64,000 nucleotides of DNA from positions 248,001 to 312,000 of the forward strand of contig JAJTAZ010000011.1 of the NCBI GenBank assembly GCA_021287185.1, read 5' to 3'. This stretch comes from Burkholderiales bacterium (GTDB lineage Bacteria > Pseudomonadota > Gammaproteobacteria > Burkholderiales > Burkholderiaceae). Shown here in pieces: positions 56,143-64,000 of the stretch (positions are counted from its first letter, which is position 1; each line of letters begins with the position of its first letter). The notes under the pieces were generated by a model that had not been told where the DNA came from, did not search any database, and was given only the letters and a program-made list of their open reading frames with translations. A program made the position numbers and the translations under genes.

Positions 56143-57816
56143 ATGCCAGAGGTTATTCGCGTTAAATCACAGGGACGACAATTATTAAAAGACCCGTTTT
56201 TAAACAAAGGTACCGCATTCACCGCTGAAGAGCGGCGTGCGTTTGGCATTGAAGGACGCTTGCCGCCACGCATCGAAACCCTCGAAGAGCAAATCGTCCG
56301 CATGTACGAGCAGTACTCAGCATGTAAAACCAATTTAGAAAAATATGTATTTTTGCGCGAGGTGCAAGACTACAATCGTATTCAGTACTATGCCCTCGTC
56401 AAACGTTATTTAGAAGAGATGCTGCCGATTGTTTATACCCCGACCGTGGGCGAAGCAATTCAAGAGTTCTCACACATTTACCGCGAACCCCGTGGCTTGG
56501 TGGTCACCGAATCCAATTACCGCGATTTGGATACGATTTTATCTTCATACGCCGGCACGACCAAACTGGCAGTGGTGACCGATGCGGAAGGTATTTTGGG
56601 CATTGGTGACCAAGGTTTCGGTGGCATCGCTATTTGTATGGGCAAACTGACCCTGTATTCTTTGGCGGCAGGCATCCGTCCGATTGAGACTTTGCCCGTA
56701 CTGCTGGACTTTGGTACCAACAATAAAAAACTCCTCGAAGACCCATTTTACCTAGGCGTGCGTCAACCCCGCACGCGCGGCGCGAAGTATTTTGAAATGA
56801 TTGATGCCTTTGTCAGCGCGTTTAAAAAACGCTTCCCAGAAGCCATGTTGCAATGGGAAGACTTTAGTAAATCCACTGCGTTTGATGTGCTCGAGCGTTA
56901 CCGTGACAGCATTCCGAGTTTCAACGATGACATTCAAGGTACAGGCGCAATGGCACTGGGTGGTCTGATCGCGGCCACCGAACAGGGCAAAACATTGACT
57001 GAGCAAGTGTTCCTCGTCAGCGGCGCGGGCGCGGGTGGGATTGGCGTGGCATCACAGATTATGTATGGCTTGATGCACATGGGTTTAACGCAAGAACAGG
57101 CCAAAGAGCGCATTTATGTGCTCGACTCGCGTGGTTTGATTTTAAGCGACCGCGAAGGTTTAGAACCCTACAAAAAGATTTTCGCACACGAGCGTGAAAA
57201 ATTGGTTGGCTGGAGTTACGCCAGCGAAAATCCAAACATGATGGACGTGGTACGCAACGCCAAAGTCACTGCATTGATGGGGCTGTCGGGTCAAGGTGGC
57301 TCGTTCAACCAGCGCATCATTGAAGCGGTGATGGAAAATACCCCTCGCCCCATCATTTTTGCTTTATCCAACCCCACTGATTTGACTGAGATTTTGCCGA
57401 AAGACGCGATTTGCTGGAGCGATGCCCACGCCATCGTCGCCACAGGCAGTCCATTTGATGCTGTGGAGTGGAAAGGCAAAACCTATCACATTGGCCAAGG
57501 CAACAACACTTTCGTCTTCCCTGGTATTGGTTGGGGGGTGATTGCCGCAGGCGCGAGCAGCATCAATCAAGAGATGATGACCGCTGCGGCAATTGCACTG
57601 TCCACACAGGTCACACCAGAACGTTTAGAACAAGGTGCAGTATTCCCACCCATCAGTGATTTAGAAAAGGTGACCGATGTGGTCGCGCGTGCGGTCGCCG
57701 AAGCGGCATTCAGTTCGGGTGTGGCAACACATACCCGCGAGGTCATGGACACGCAATTGGCCAAGCGCAATTGGGAACCTGTGTATCCAATTTTTGTACC
57801 CGATACCGACGAATAA
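56143..57816 (+). CDS. maeA: NAD-dependent malic enzyme
   Basis: MaeA decarboxylates malate to pyruvate with NAD. The 557-residue large-type enzyme has YTPTVGEAIQEFS near 98-110, the catalytic lysine region with RGLVVTE, the metal site in FNDDIQGTGAMALGGL near 267-282 and the Rossmann motif VSGAGAGGIGVASQI. The C-terminal GLSGQGGSFNQ and ALSNPTDLTEILP are typical. GGAG lies eight bases before ATG 56143, so the in-frame TTG at 56131 is not used. It stands alone with its own promoter and terminator. Confidence 0.95.
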   Translation: MPEVIRVKSQGRQLLKDPFLNKGTAFTAEERRAFGIEGRLPPRIETLEEQIVRMYEQYSACKTNLEKYVFLREVQDYNRIQYYALVKRYLEEMLPIVYTPTVGEAIQEFSHIYREPRGLVVTESNYRDLDTILSSYAGTTKLAVVTDAEGILGIGDQGFGGIAICMGKLTLYSLAAGIRPIETLPVLLDFGTNNKKLLEDPFYLGVRQPRTRGAKYFEMIDAFVSAFKKRFPEAMLQWEDFSKSTAFDVLERYRDSIPSFNDDIQGTGAMALGGLIAATEQGKTLTEQVFLVSGAGAGGIGVASQIMYGLMHMGLTQEQAKERIYVLDSRGLILSDREGLEPYKKIFAHEREKLVGWSYASENPNMMDVVRNAKVTALMGLSGQGGSFNQRIIEAVMENTPRPIIFALSNPTDLTEILPKDAICWSDAHAIVATGSPFDAVEWKGKTYHIGQGNNTFVFPGIGWGVIAAGASSINQEMMTAAAIALSTQVTPERLEQGAVFPPISDLEKVTDVVARAVAEAAFSSGVATHTREVMDTQLAKRNWEPVYPIFVPDTDE

Positions 57817-57851
57817 ATACTTTGTGACACAACGGAACCCGTATCCAACCG

Positions 57852-57904
57852 CCCGCGCTTTAATTGAAGTTTTTTAATTCGATAAGCGCGGGCGAGTTGT
57901 TTTT
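57852..57904 (+). terminator. Terminator of maeA
   Basis: CCCGCGCTT and AAGCGCGGG form a perfect 9-base-pair stem with a 23-base A/T-rich loop that can pair further, followed by a T run at 57897-57904. Confidence 0.75.
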
Positions 57905-57912
57905 AAAACGAG

Positions 57913-58365
57913 TCACAAGGCATGTACGTACTGAATAAAACCTTCGTTGACCGCCAGTTGATTATACAGCGACTGTCCCGTCACATTGGATTCATGTGTC
58001 AACCAATGCACTTTGACGCAACCTTTGCTTTTAGCAAAAGCATACACCGCTTCAATCAGTGCACGACCAACTCCTTGTCTGCGTGCTTCTGGAACGGTAA
58101 ATAGGTCATTCAGATAACAGCGCGGTGCAATCGACCAAGTGGATGCGTGTATGACCGTCTGCACCAAACCAATCATTTTGCCATCAACATCAAACGCGCC
58201 CAACGCATCCAGTGGACTGTCGGGATTATGAAAGCTCGCCCAATTGTGCGCTGTGACTTCATCCGCAACCGTGGACTCATAAAATGCCAAATAGCCATGC
58301 CACAGTGAGAGCCATTGCTGATGTTCTTCAGCCGTGTTTTGTAAGGGGCGTATGGTGAAACTCAT
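57913..58365 (-). CDS. GNAT-family N-acetyltransferase
   Basis: This single-domain acetyltransferase of 150 residues shows motif A for acetyl-CoA in LFTVPEARRQGVGRALIEAV near 88-107, and the LYNQLAVNEGFIQYV C-terminal element. The substrate is unknown. AAAGGA lies eight bases before the ATG. It follows the dehydrogenase gene by two bases, so the two are co-transcribed. Confidence 0.88.
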   Translation of the reverse strand: MSFTIRPLQNTAEEHQQWLSLWHGYLAFYESTVADEVTAHNWASFHNPDSPLDALGAFDVDGKMIGLVQTVIHASTWSIAPRCYLNDLFTVPEARRQGVGRALIEAVYAFAKSKGCVKVHWLTHESNVTGQSLYNQLAVNEGFIQYVHAL

Positions 58366-58367
58366 TT

Positions 58368-59321
58368 TTAGTATCCTTTGCTAAAATCAACCACGTGGGA
58401 CAAAGTCTGTTGTGCATTAAAACGTTGGTAATTGTCCCAGAAAACCTTAAAAATATCTGTGGGAAAACTCGGTGCAGCCGTGTGCGAGGTCAATATCAAA
58501 TTGGGCGTGTCCCAAAACACATGCTGTGGCAGCAAAGGCTCGGTCCGATAAACATCCAGCACTGCGCTTGCTATCTGCTTGTTTTTCAAAGCGCGTACCA
58601 AATCATCTTCAACCACTGCTTGCCCACGCCCCACGTTGATAAACATCGCTGAGGGCTTCATGCTTTCTAAAAAGGCTGTATTGATGATGTTTTGAGTGAC
58701 AGGCGTATTCGGTAAGGTGTTGACCACATAGTCGGCTTGTGGCAAAAACTCAGGTAAATCGCCCATCGTACCGACCACATCGCACTCAAAGATATCACGC
58801 TTTGCTTGCACCACCCCCAACACGCGTACGCCAAAATGTCGCATCATCTGTGCCAAGCCCGCACCGATACTGCCCACACCGAGTACCAGCAATGTTTTAC
58901 CTCGCAGTGTACCAACATGAGTACCAGTAACATGATTGAACCACAGACGATTTTTTTGTGCCTCACGATGCGCATACAGTTGTCGCTCGTGCGCCAAAAC
59001 ATGCGCCAGTACATATTCACTGATGAGTGGCGCGAATACACCTCGAATATTGGTCAAAATATAGTCTCGGCGTGGGTGCGCCAAAAGTTTTTCGACACCC
59101 GCCCAAGTCGATTGCAACCAGCGCAGATTCGGCAACTTATCCAATGCCTCAAGCGCCAATGCGGGCTCAGCCAATAACCAACGCACCTGCGCCAACTGCT
59201 CTTGGGACATTTGTAACACCTGCGCACCAGTGGATGCATGATGTGCACTGAAATTCGTTTGCTGCGCACGCGACAAATCCAAATAAATGCGCGCATCTTT
59301 GGAAAGAATCAATCCATTCAT
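58368..59321 (-). CDS. D-2-hydroxyacid dehydrogenase (GhrA-like)
   Basis: This NAD(P)H-dependent enzyme reduces 2-oxoacids such as glyoxylate or hydroxypyruvate. The Rossmann motif GVGSIGAGLAQMMRHFG is near 148-164, the catalytic arginine is in INVGRGQAVVEDDL, and the histidine is in LTSHTAAPS. The 317 residues lack the extra domains of SerA. Which oxoacid it uses cannot be told. It starts at ATG 59321 and is coupled to the GNAT gene behind it. Confidence 0.88.
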   Translation of the reverse strand: MNGLILSKDARIYLDLSRAQQTNFSAHHASTGAQVLQMSQEQLAQVRWLLAEPALALEALDKLPNLRWLQSTWAGVEKLLAHPRRDYILTNIRGVFAPLISEYVLAHVLAHERQLYAHREAQKNRLWFNHVTGTHVGTLRGKTLLVLGVGSIGAGLAQMMRHFGVRVLGVVQAKRDIFECDVVGTMGDLPEFLPQADYVVNTLPNTPVTQNIINTAFLESMKPSAMFINVGRGQAVVEDDLVRALKNKQIASAVLDVYRTEPLLPQHVFWDTPNLILTSHTAAPSFPTDIFKVFWDNYQRFNAQQTLSHVVDFSKGY

Positions 59322-59417
59322 CTTTATTCAATTTATTCTCAATTAATTAACCCATACAACCGTAACCACAGTAGCACAAACACGACAATACAACACCTTT
59401 TAAACCACAAAAAATAC

Positions 59418-59445
59418 ATGACCTCTTCGTAATTATGGGTATAAT
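59418..59445 (+). promoter_or_regulatory. Candidate promoter of the copper-uptake-like cluster
   Basis: ATGACC and TATAAT are separated by 16 bases; the -10 is perfect and lies 36 bases before the first gene's ATG. No metal-regulator box is recognised nearby. Confidence 0.5.
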
Positions 59446-59480
59446 GTGGACATCTTTTCAGTTACAACAGAAATAATTGC

Positions 59481-59885
59481 ATGAGCAGTCGCTTGTACCA
59501 ACACCTCGAACAATTGCGTCACAAACAAACCCGTTGGGGGCGTTTGTGGTTGCTGGTGCTGTTGTGCGTGATTTCGATACAAGCCACACAAGGTTATACC
59601 TTGTCCAATAGCAGTGCCCATTTTGTGCAAATTTGTACCCAAGATGGCTTACAAGATGTTGCCGTACAAACGAACGACAATGGCGATTGGGTGATTTTAC
59701 ACCACGATGATATTTGTCAGGCATGTATCACGGTGGTCTTGGGTACACCGCCTTTGATGGTAACGTTTGAACGCACTGCTTTAGTTAAATCCATTATAAC
59801 CGTCACCCCACAAACGGTAAAACTCCCCACAGCATCCCATTGGTCGCCCGCTCGACCGCAACCCCCTCCTGTTGTTACTTCCTAA
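59481..59885 (+). CDS. DUF2946 family protein, probably exported, copper-cluster associated
   Basis: The 134-residue protein has a hydrophobic segment (about 20-36) that can be a signal anchor, the DUF2946 pattern VQICTQDGLQDVAV, and a HHDDICQACIT motif near 74-84 whose histidines and cysteines could bind a metal ion. The Pro-rich tail RPQPPPVV is also typical. The function is unknown; the family is often found next to metal-uptake TonB receptors. It is the first gene of the cluster here. Confidence 0.78.
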   Translation: MSSRLYQHLEQLRHKQTRWGRLWLLVLLCVISIQATQGYTLSNSSAHFVQICTQDGLQDVAVQTNDNGDWVILHHDDICQACITVVLGTPPLMVTFERTALVKSIITVTPQTVKLPTASHWSPARPQPPPVVTS

Positions 59886-60060
59886 ATTCGCTTAATACTA
59901 TTGCTTCAACACCTTTGTGCGTCTTGGCATCTTTGGGTTCGCCTGTGCACATGTGTTTGAGCCTCACGCCTGCATCGTTTGCACGACTGTTGCAACCACG
60001 CGCATTGACTCTGCACGCGCTGAACGATGTTGGCACACATTGAAAAATTTTGGAGTAACC

Positions 60061-62292
60061 ATGAAACACTGTAATACCAACCAACAACCTGTTTGGGCAC
60101 TGCGCCCGCTCGTCGCCATCACATTAAGCATTTTTGCAAGCTTAAGTTATGGCGCAGAACCCGTTGGCGAAGCCACTTTAGGTTCTATTGAAGTCACCGC
60201 AAAAAAAAGCGCCACCTCACCATCAACCGAGCAACTGAAAGCCAATGACCTTACCGCACAAAAACCAGCAACCAGCGACACCGCAAGTTTGCTCAAAAAT
60301 ACAGCGGGTGTACAACTGAACACCGCTGGTGGTGTGTCAAGCCTACCGTCCATCCGTGGCTTGGCCGATGATCGCTTGCGCATTAAGGTCAATGGCATTG
60401 ATTATATTTCTGCTTGCGCCAACCATATGAACCCCGCACTCTCATACATTGACCCAACCCAAGTTGGCAGCATCAAAATCTATTCTGGGGCAATCCCTGT
60501 TGGTGTTGGTGGTGACAGTATTGGTGGCGCAATTGTGGTCAACGGCAAAGAACCTCAATTTGCTTCAACTGGTCAAATCTTGCGCGCAGGCGAAATCGGC
60601 GGTTTCTATCGTTCAAATGGCAATGGCGTTGGTGGCAATCTATCAGCCACTTTGGCAACCGACAAATTAAGTTTAAATTTCAACAGTTCAACTGCTCAAT
60701 CAGACAATTACAAATCAGCAAAGGCCTTTAAACCAGACACAATGGCAACAGGCACCACAATAGGCAATCATCTGATTGCGGGCGACGAAGTGGCTTCCTC
60801 TGCCTACAACACTCAAAACCACGAATTATCTGCGGCGTATAAAGTTAACAACCACATGGTGGATGCGAAATTTGGATACCAGCACATCATTAACCAAGGT
60901 TTTCCCAATCAACACATGGATATGACTGGCAATGATTCAATCCATTTTAACTTGGGCTATAAAGGTGCATACGACTGGGGCAACCTATCGGCCCGTTATT
61001 ACAATGAATACACCCGTCACAAAATGAACTTTGCCGAAGATAAATTATTTTGGTATGGGCCGACAGGCACAGTGCCTGGGATGCCAATGGATACGGCGGG
61101 TCGCAACATTGGCGCATCACTCAAGGGCGACATTGCCTTATCGGACAACCACATACTCAAAATTGGCACAGAATACCAACGCTACCGTCTGAATGATTGG
61201 TGGAGCCCATCAGGTGGCGGTATGTGGCCCAATACATTTTGGAATATTCATGATGGTCAACGCGACCGACTTGGCATATTTGGGGACTTAGAATCCAATT
61301 GGTCAGAAAAATGGGCAACACAAGTTGGTGTTCGGTATGAGCAGGTCAAAACCAACACTGGGACGGTTCAAGGCTACAACACAACCATGGCCAACTATTT
61401 AGCAGAATCAAAAGCCTTTAACGCACGTGACCGCAAACGTACTGACCACAACATTGATATCAACCTATCGGCGCGCTATTCACCCAACGACAGCCAAACA
61501 TTTGAGGGGGCATTCACACGCAAAACTCGCTCGCCTAACTTGTACGAACGCTACACATGGTCAACAGGCGGTATGGCAATGGCGATGAACAACTGGGTGA
61601 ATGATGGCAATGGCTACGTCGGCAACATAGATCTCAAACCTGAAGTTGCACACACTTTAAGTTTCACCGCCAGTTTAAATAAAGCACAGTGGGGTCTGAA
61701 ATTTTCACCCTATTACACCGAAGTGAACAATTACATTGATGCGGCTTGCGCACCAGGAAAAACCTGTAAAGCAGGGCAATTCAATTCATTGACTTTGGTG
61801 AATCAAGATGCCCGCTTGTACGGTGCGGATTTATCCGCGTATGCATCACTGGGCTCAATTGACGGCGTCGGTGCATTCAAAGCGCAAGCGAGTATTGGCT
61901 ACATCAAAGGCACCAATAAAACCACTGGTGATAACCTTTACAACATCATGCCGCTCAATGGCAAATTGTCATTGACCCATACCCTCGGCAAATGGAGCAA
62001 CACCATTGAAACCGAGTTAGTCAAATCAAAAGACAATGTGTCACAAGCTCGTTATGAAATCAAAACCGCGGGTTATGGCTTGCTTCACTTACGCAGCAGT
62101 TATGAGTGGAAAAACCTACGTTTTGATGTCGGTGTTGAAAACCTGTTGAACAAACAATATGCCTTGCCTTTAGGCGGCGCATACATTGGTCAGGGGCGAA
62201 CCATGTCTCTCAACGGTGCTGGCGCACCGTATGGCATTCAGGTTGCTGGCGCTGGACGCTCATTTTATGCGGGCATCAATGCGAAATTTTAA
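60061..62292 (+). CDS. TonB-dependent copper receptor (OprC/NosA type)
   Basis: This is an outer-membrane beta-barrel with a plug. The signal peptide ends near residue 31 (SLSYGA) and a TonB-box-like segment LGSIEVTA follows. The plug (about 60-170) contains ACANHMNPALSYIDP, whose C119-x3-M123 is the copper-site pattern of OprC/NosA, and a second His/Met cluster NQHMDM at 284-288. The barrel ends in a terminal aromatic (NAKF), as needed for assembly. The 743 residues are usual. GGAG lies nine bases before the ATG. Together with the tonB and PCuAC genes it makes a copper-import set (inference). Confidence 0.85.
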   Translation: MKHCNTNQQPVWALRPLVAITLSIFASLSYGAEPVGEATLGSIEVTAKKSATSPSTEQLKANDLTAQKPATSDTASLLKNTAGVQLNTAGGVSSLPSIRGLADDRLRIKVNGIDYISACANHMNPALSYIDPTQVGSIKIYSGAIPVGVGGDSIGGAIVVNGKEPQFASTGQILRAGEIGGFYRSNGNGVGGNLSATLATDKLSLNFNSSTAQSDNYKSAKAFKPDTMATGTTIGNHLIAGDEVASSAYNTQNHELSAAYKVNNHMVDAKFGYQHIINQGFPNQHMDMTGNDSIHFNLGYKGAYDWGNLSARYYNEYTRHKMNFAEDKLFWYGPTGTVPGMPMDTAGRNIGASLKGDIALSDNHILKIGTEYQRYRLNDWWSPSGGGMWPNTFWNIHDGQRDRLGIFGDLESNWSEKWATQVGVRYEQVKTNTGTVQGYNTTMANYLAESKAFNARDRKRTDHNIDINLSARYSPNDSQTFEGAFTRKTRSPNLYERYTWSTGGMAMAMNNWVNDGNGYVGNIDLKPEVAHTLSFTASLNKAQWGLKFSPYYTEVNNYIDAACAPGKTCKAGQFNSLTLVNQDARLYGADLSAYASLGSIDGVGAFKAQASIGYIKGTNKTTGDNLYNIMPLNGKLSLTHTLGKWSNTIETELVKSKDNVSQARYEIKTAGYGLLHLRSSYEWKNLRFDVGVENLLNKQYALPLGGAYIGQGRTMSLNGAGAPYGIQVAGAGRSFYAGINAKF

Positions 62293-62360
62293 TTGACCAA
62301 ACAAGTGAAGCCTTGAAATTTTTCAACGGCTTCACTTGAATTTAAAAACAGGTGATTACC

Positions 62361-63050
62361 ATGCGATTTAGTCGGCAAGTCAAAATTTGGTTTGTCATAG
62401 CACTCGCTCATGCTAGCCTTATTTATCTTTTTTCACGCGCAGATGCCGTCGAAATTGCACGCACTTTGGTCTCCGCCACTGTGGTCACCACGGCTCCGCA
62501 ACCCCAACTGAATGCTGAAGAAACTGAGCGTGCTTTTGTTGAAAAGCCCATGAACACTCAAACCGTGATGAATCAAAAGGCACTCGCGGACGTATCACAC
62601 CCAAATGAGGTCAAAAGCAACGCATCAGCCCCATCAAATAATTATGGGGTGCAAAAGACAGCCAGAAATTCGGCTTTAACCCCTATAACAAGCGCACGCA
62701 CATTGACTCAATCATTGAACCAATCTGTTAATGAAACAGCCAACAGCGCGCAAACCAAATTTACCGCACCCACTCACATTGGAGGACACCTGCACAACCC
62801 AAAACCGCCATATCCAGTTTTATCACAAGATGCGGGCGAACAAGGCGTGGTGACACTCAGCGCAATGGTTGAAGCCAGTGGTCAACCGTCATCAGTCGAT
62901 GTGGTCAAAAGTAGCGGTTACACTCGTTTAGACCGTTCCGCACGGGACACCGTATTGAACCAATATCGATTTATCCCCGCGACTCAGGGCGGTCACGCAA
63001 TACGCTATCGCTACCGTTTTGATATTCACTTTAACCTGCAAAAAACTTAA
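62361..63050 (+). CDS. TonB-family energy transducer
   Basis: The 229-residue protein has one N-terminal membrane helix with a TonB-type histidine (IALAHASLIYLF near 13-24), a polar Ser/Thr/Asn-rich linker instead of the usual Pro-rich spacer, and a complete C-terminal TonB domain (about 145-229) with PPYPVLSQDAGEQGVVTLSA and SSGYTRLDRSARDTV. AGGTGA lies before ATG 62361. It has no exbB or exbD beside it, so it must use ones elsewhere. It follows the receptor by 68 bases and is presumably dedicated to it. Confidence 0.88.
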   Translation: MRFSRQVKIWFVIALAHASLIYLFSRADAVEIARTLVSATVVTTAPQPQLNAEETERAFVEKPMNTQTVMNQKALADVSHPNEVKSNASAPSNNYGVQKTARNSALTPITSARTLTQSLNQSVNETANSAQTKFTAPTHIGGHLHNPKPPYPVLSQDAGEQGVVTLSAMVEASGQPSSVDVVKSSGYTRLDRSARDTVLNQYRFIPATQGGHAIRYRYRFDIHFNLQKT

Positions 63051-63079
63051 GCATTCTTAATATCTTGAAAGGAACGCCA

Positions 63080-63532
63080 ATGAAACACCACTCAATCCAC
63101 ACCACTTTAAGTGCGATACTGCTAAGCAGCACCATTTTACTCAGCCCATCAGTCTGCGCAAAAACGGTCGCAAGTGATGCATGGGCCCGTGCAACCGTTG
63201 CTGGGCAAAACATGGGCGGCGCGTTTATGACGCTCACTTCAGATCGCAATGCCAAATTAGTCAGCGCATTCAGTCCAGCCTCGCAGGAAGTACAGTTACA
63301 CTCTATGGTCATGGAGGGTGAGCGCATGGTCATGCAACAGGTACGCTCAATTGATTTGCCTGCAAACACTGCGGTGGCTTTAACGGGGCAATATCATTTG
63401 ATGTTGATGGGACTCAAATCCCCACTCACGGAGGGTACAAGCATTCCCGTGACTTTGACCATCAAATTGGCCTCGGGTTATACCGAAAAATTATCATTAC
63501 AAGTCCCTGTGAAAGCCCTTTCAACGCGATAA
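63080..63532 (+). CDS. Periplasmic copper chaperone PCuAC
   Basis: PCuAC proteins bind Cu(I) in the periplasm and deliver it to cytochrome oxidase. The signal peptide ends near SVCAKT. The motif H(M)x10M...HxM is present: LHSM with a methionine 11 residues after the histidine, then HLM 21 residues later, in the 150-residue DUF461 domain. The ATG at 63080 has AAGGA seven bases upstream. It is the last gene of the cluster, 29 bases after tonB. Confidence 0.93.
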   Translation: MKHHSIHTTLSAILLSSTILLSPSVCAKTVASDAWARATVAGQNMGGAFMTLTSDRNAKLVSAFSPASQEVQLHSMVMEGERMVMQQVRSIDLPANTAVALTGQYHLMLMGLKSPLTEGTSIPVTLTIKLASGYTEKLSLQVPVKALSTR

Positions 63533-63616
63533 TTTTTTGGCGTGGTGTCGTTTTTAGTGAGTATATGGTGTGTATATAGTCATACTTCTGTGCGACAAGT
63601 CAGACCAGTGAACCAC

Positions 63617-63655
63617 AAAAAACCCCGTGAACACTGATGTTTACGGGGTTTGTTT
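63617..63655. terminator. Terminator of the tRNA cluster (may serve both strands)
   Basis: AACCCCGTGAAC and GTTTACGGGGTT form a stem with one wobble pair and a six-base loop. On the minus strand it ends in TTTTTT after the tRNA-His gene; on the plus strand a weaker T tract follows. The stretch 63533-63616 holds nothing else visible. Confidence 0.8.
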
Positions 63656-63685
63656 GCTAACCTGAGGCGTTGCTGGTTATTAAAG

Positions 63686-63762
63686 TGGGGTGGCTGATGG
63701 GGCTCGAACCCACGACAACAGGAATCACAATCCTGGACTCTACCAACTGAGCTACAGCCACC
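63686..63762 (-). tRNA. tRNA-His (GTG)
   Basis: The minus strand begins with the extra G(-1) of tRNA-His (GGTGGCT), pairs with AGCCACC and encodes CCA. The anticodon arm CAGGA-TTGTGAT-TCCTG has anticodon GTG. It is close to the E. coli sequence. Confidence 0.98.
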
Positions 63763-63788
63763 ACTGAAACAATTACGACCAAACCAAC

Positions 63789-63865
<77 letters not shown>

Positions 63866-63892
63866 ATTACATAATCACTGAAAGGCGAAATT

Positions 63893-63969
<77 letters not shown>

Positions 63970-63978
63970 AGAAGTGAG

Positions 63979-63984
63979 ATTATA
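63979..63984 (-). promoter_or_regulatory. -10 element of the tRNA-Pro-Arg-His unit
   Basis: A perfect TATAAT on the minus strand lies ten bases before tRNA-Pro. The -35 would fall at the very edge of or beyond the window. Confidence 0.6.
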
Positions 63985-64000
63985 TGCGCTCTCACCGTTT

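Overview
This window looks like chromosomal core sequence of a betaproteobacterium, most likely in the Burkholderiales (inference). The evidence is the combination of gene neighbourhoods: ptsN-hprK-rapZ, rpsF-priB-rpsR-rplI, rsmB-DUF4390-ntrY-ntrX, ribBX-ribH-nusB-thiL-pgpA-pncC, a complete liv operon and a UbiM-like hydroxylase. Base composition by eye is moderate (mid-to-high 40s % G+C), so this is not a high-GC Burkholderia or Bordetella type. Genes are dense, gaps are short, and I see no prophage, insertion sequence or CRISPR array.

Region by region: 1-5.7 kb holds a Bcr/CflA drug exporter, the nitrogen-PTS regulatory operon ptsN-hprK-rapZ (minus), the ribosomal operon rpsF-priB-rpsR-rplI (minus) and tRNA-Ser. 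5.7-20.7 kb holds tRNA and ribosome modification and DNA repair genes (trhP, prmB, sbcB, rsmB), the NtrY/NtrX-like two-component system, a YdcF protein, ylqF, nhaA and the helicase rep. 20.8-21.5 kb is a small AT-rich insertion carrying one HEPN-type gene between mnmA and rep. 21.5-27.6 kb holds mnmA, nudJ, dsbD and a Fur-type controlled feoAB. 27.7-32.8 kb is the branched-chain amino acid ABC transporter livK-H-M-G-F. 33-43 kb holds dedA, ppk2, prlC, arsC, a lytic transglycosylase, proS, rppH, a DUF4870 protein, a fatty acid desaturase and a GDT1-family manganese exporter behind a yybP-ykoY riboswitch. 43.2-48.5 kb is one long minus-strand operon for riboflavin, thiamine and phospholipid functions. 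48.6-58.4 kb is mostly central metabolism (acnA, fumC, maeA) with ribE, tas and ubiM. 59.4-63.5 kb is a four-gene copper-uptake-like cluster: DUF2946 protein, OprC/NosA-type TonB receptor, TonB and PCuAC chaperone. The window ends in a tRNA-Pro/Arg/His cluster.

Most of this is well known housekeeping DNA. The parts that deserve attention are the HEPN insertion, the copper-uptake cluster, the response regulator that has lost its sigma-54 AAA+ domain, the manganese riboswitch with its own promoter and hairpin, the RibBX protein without the zinc cysteines of GTP cyclohydrolase II, and a palindromic interspersed repeat. All family calls are made by reading motifs; no database search was run.
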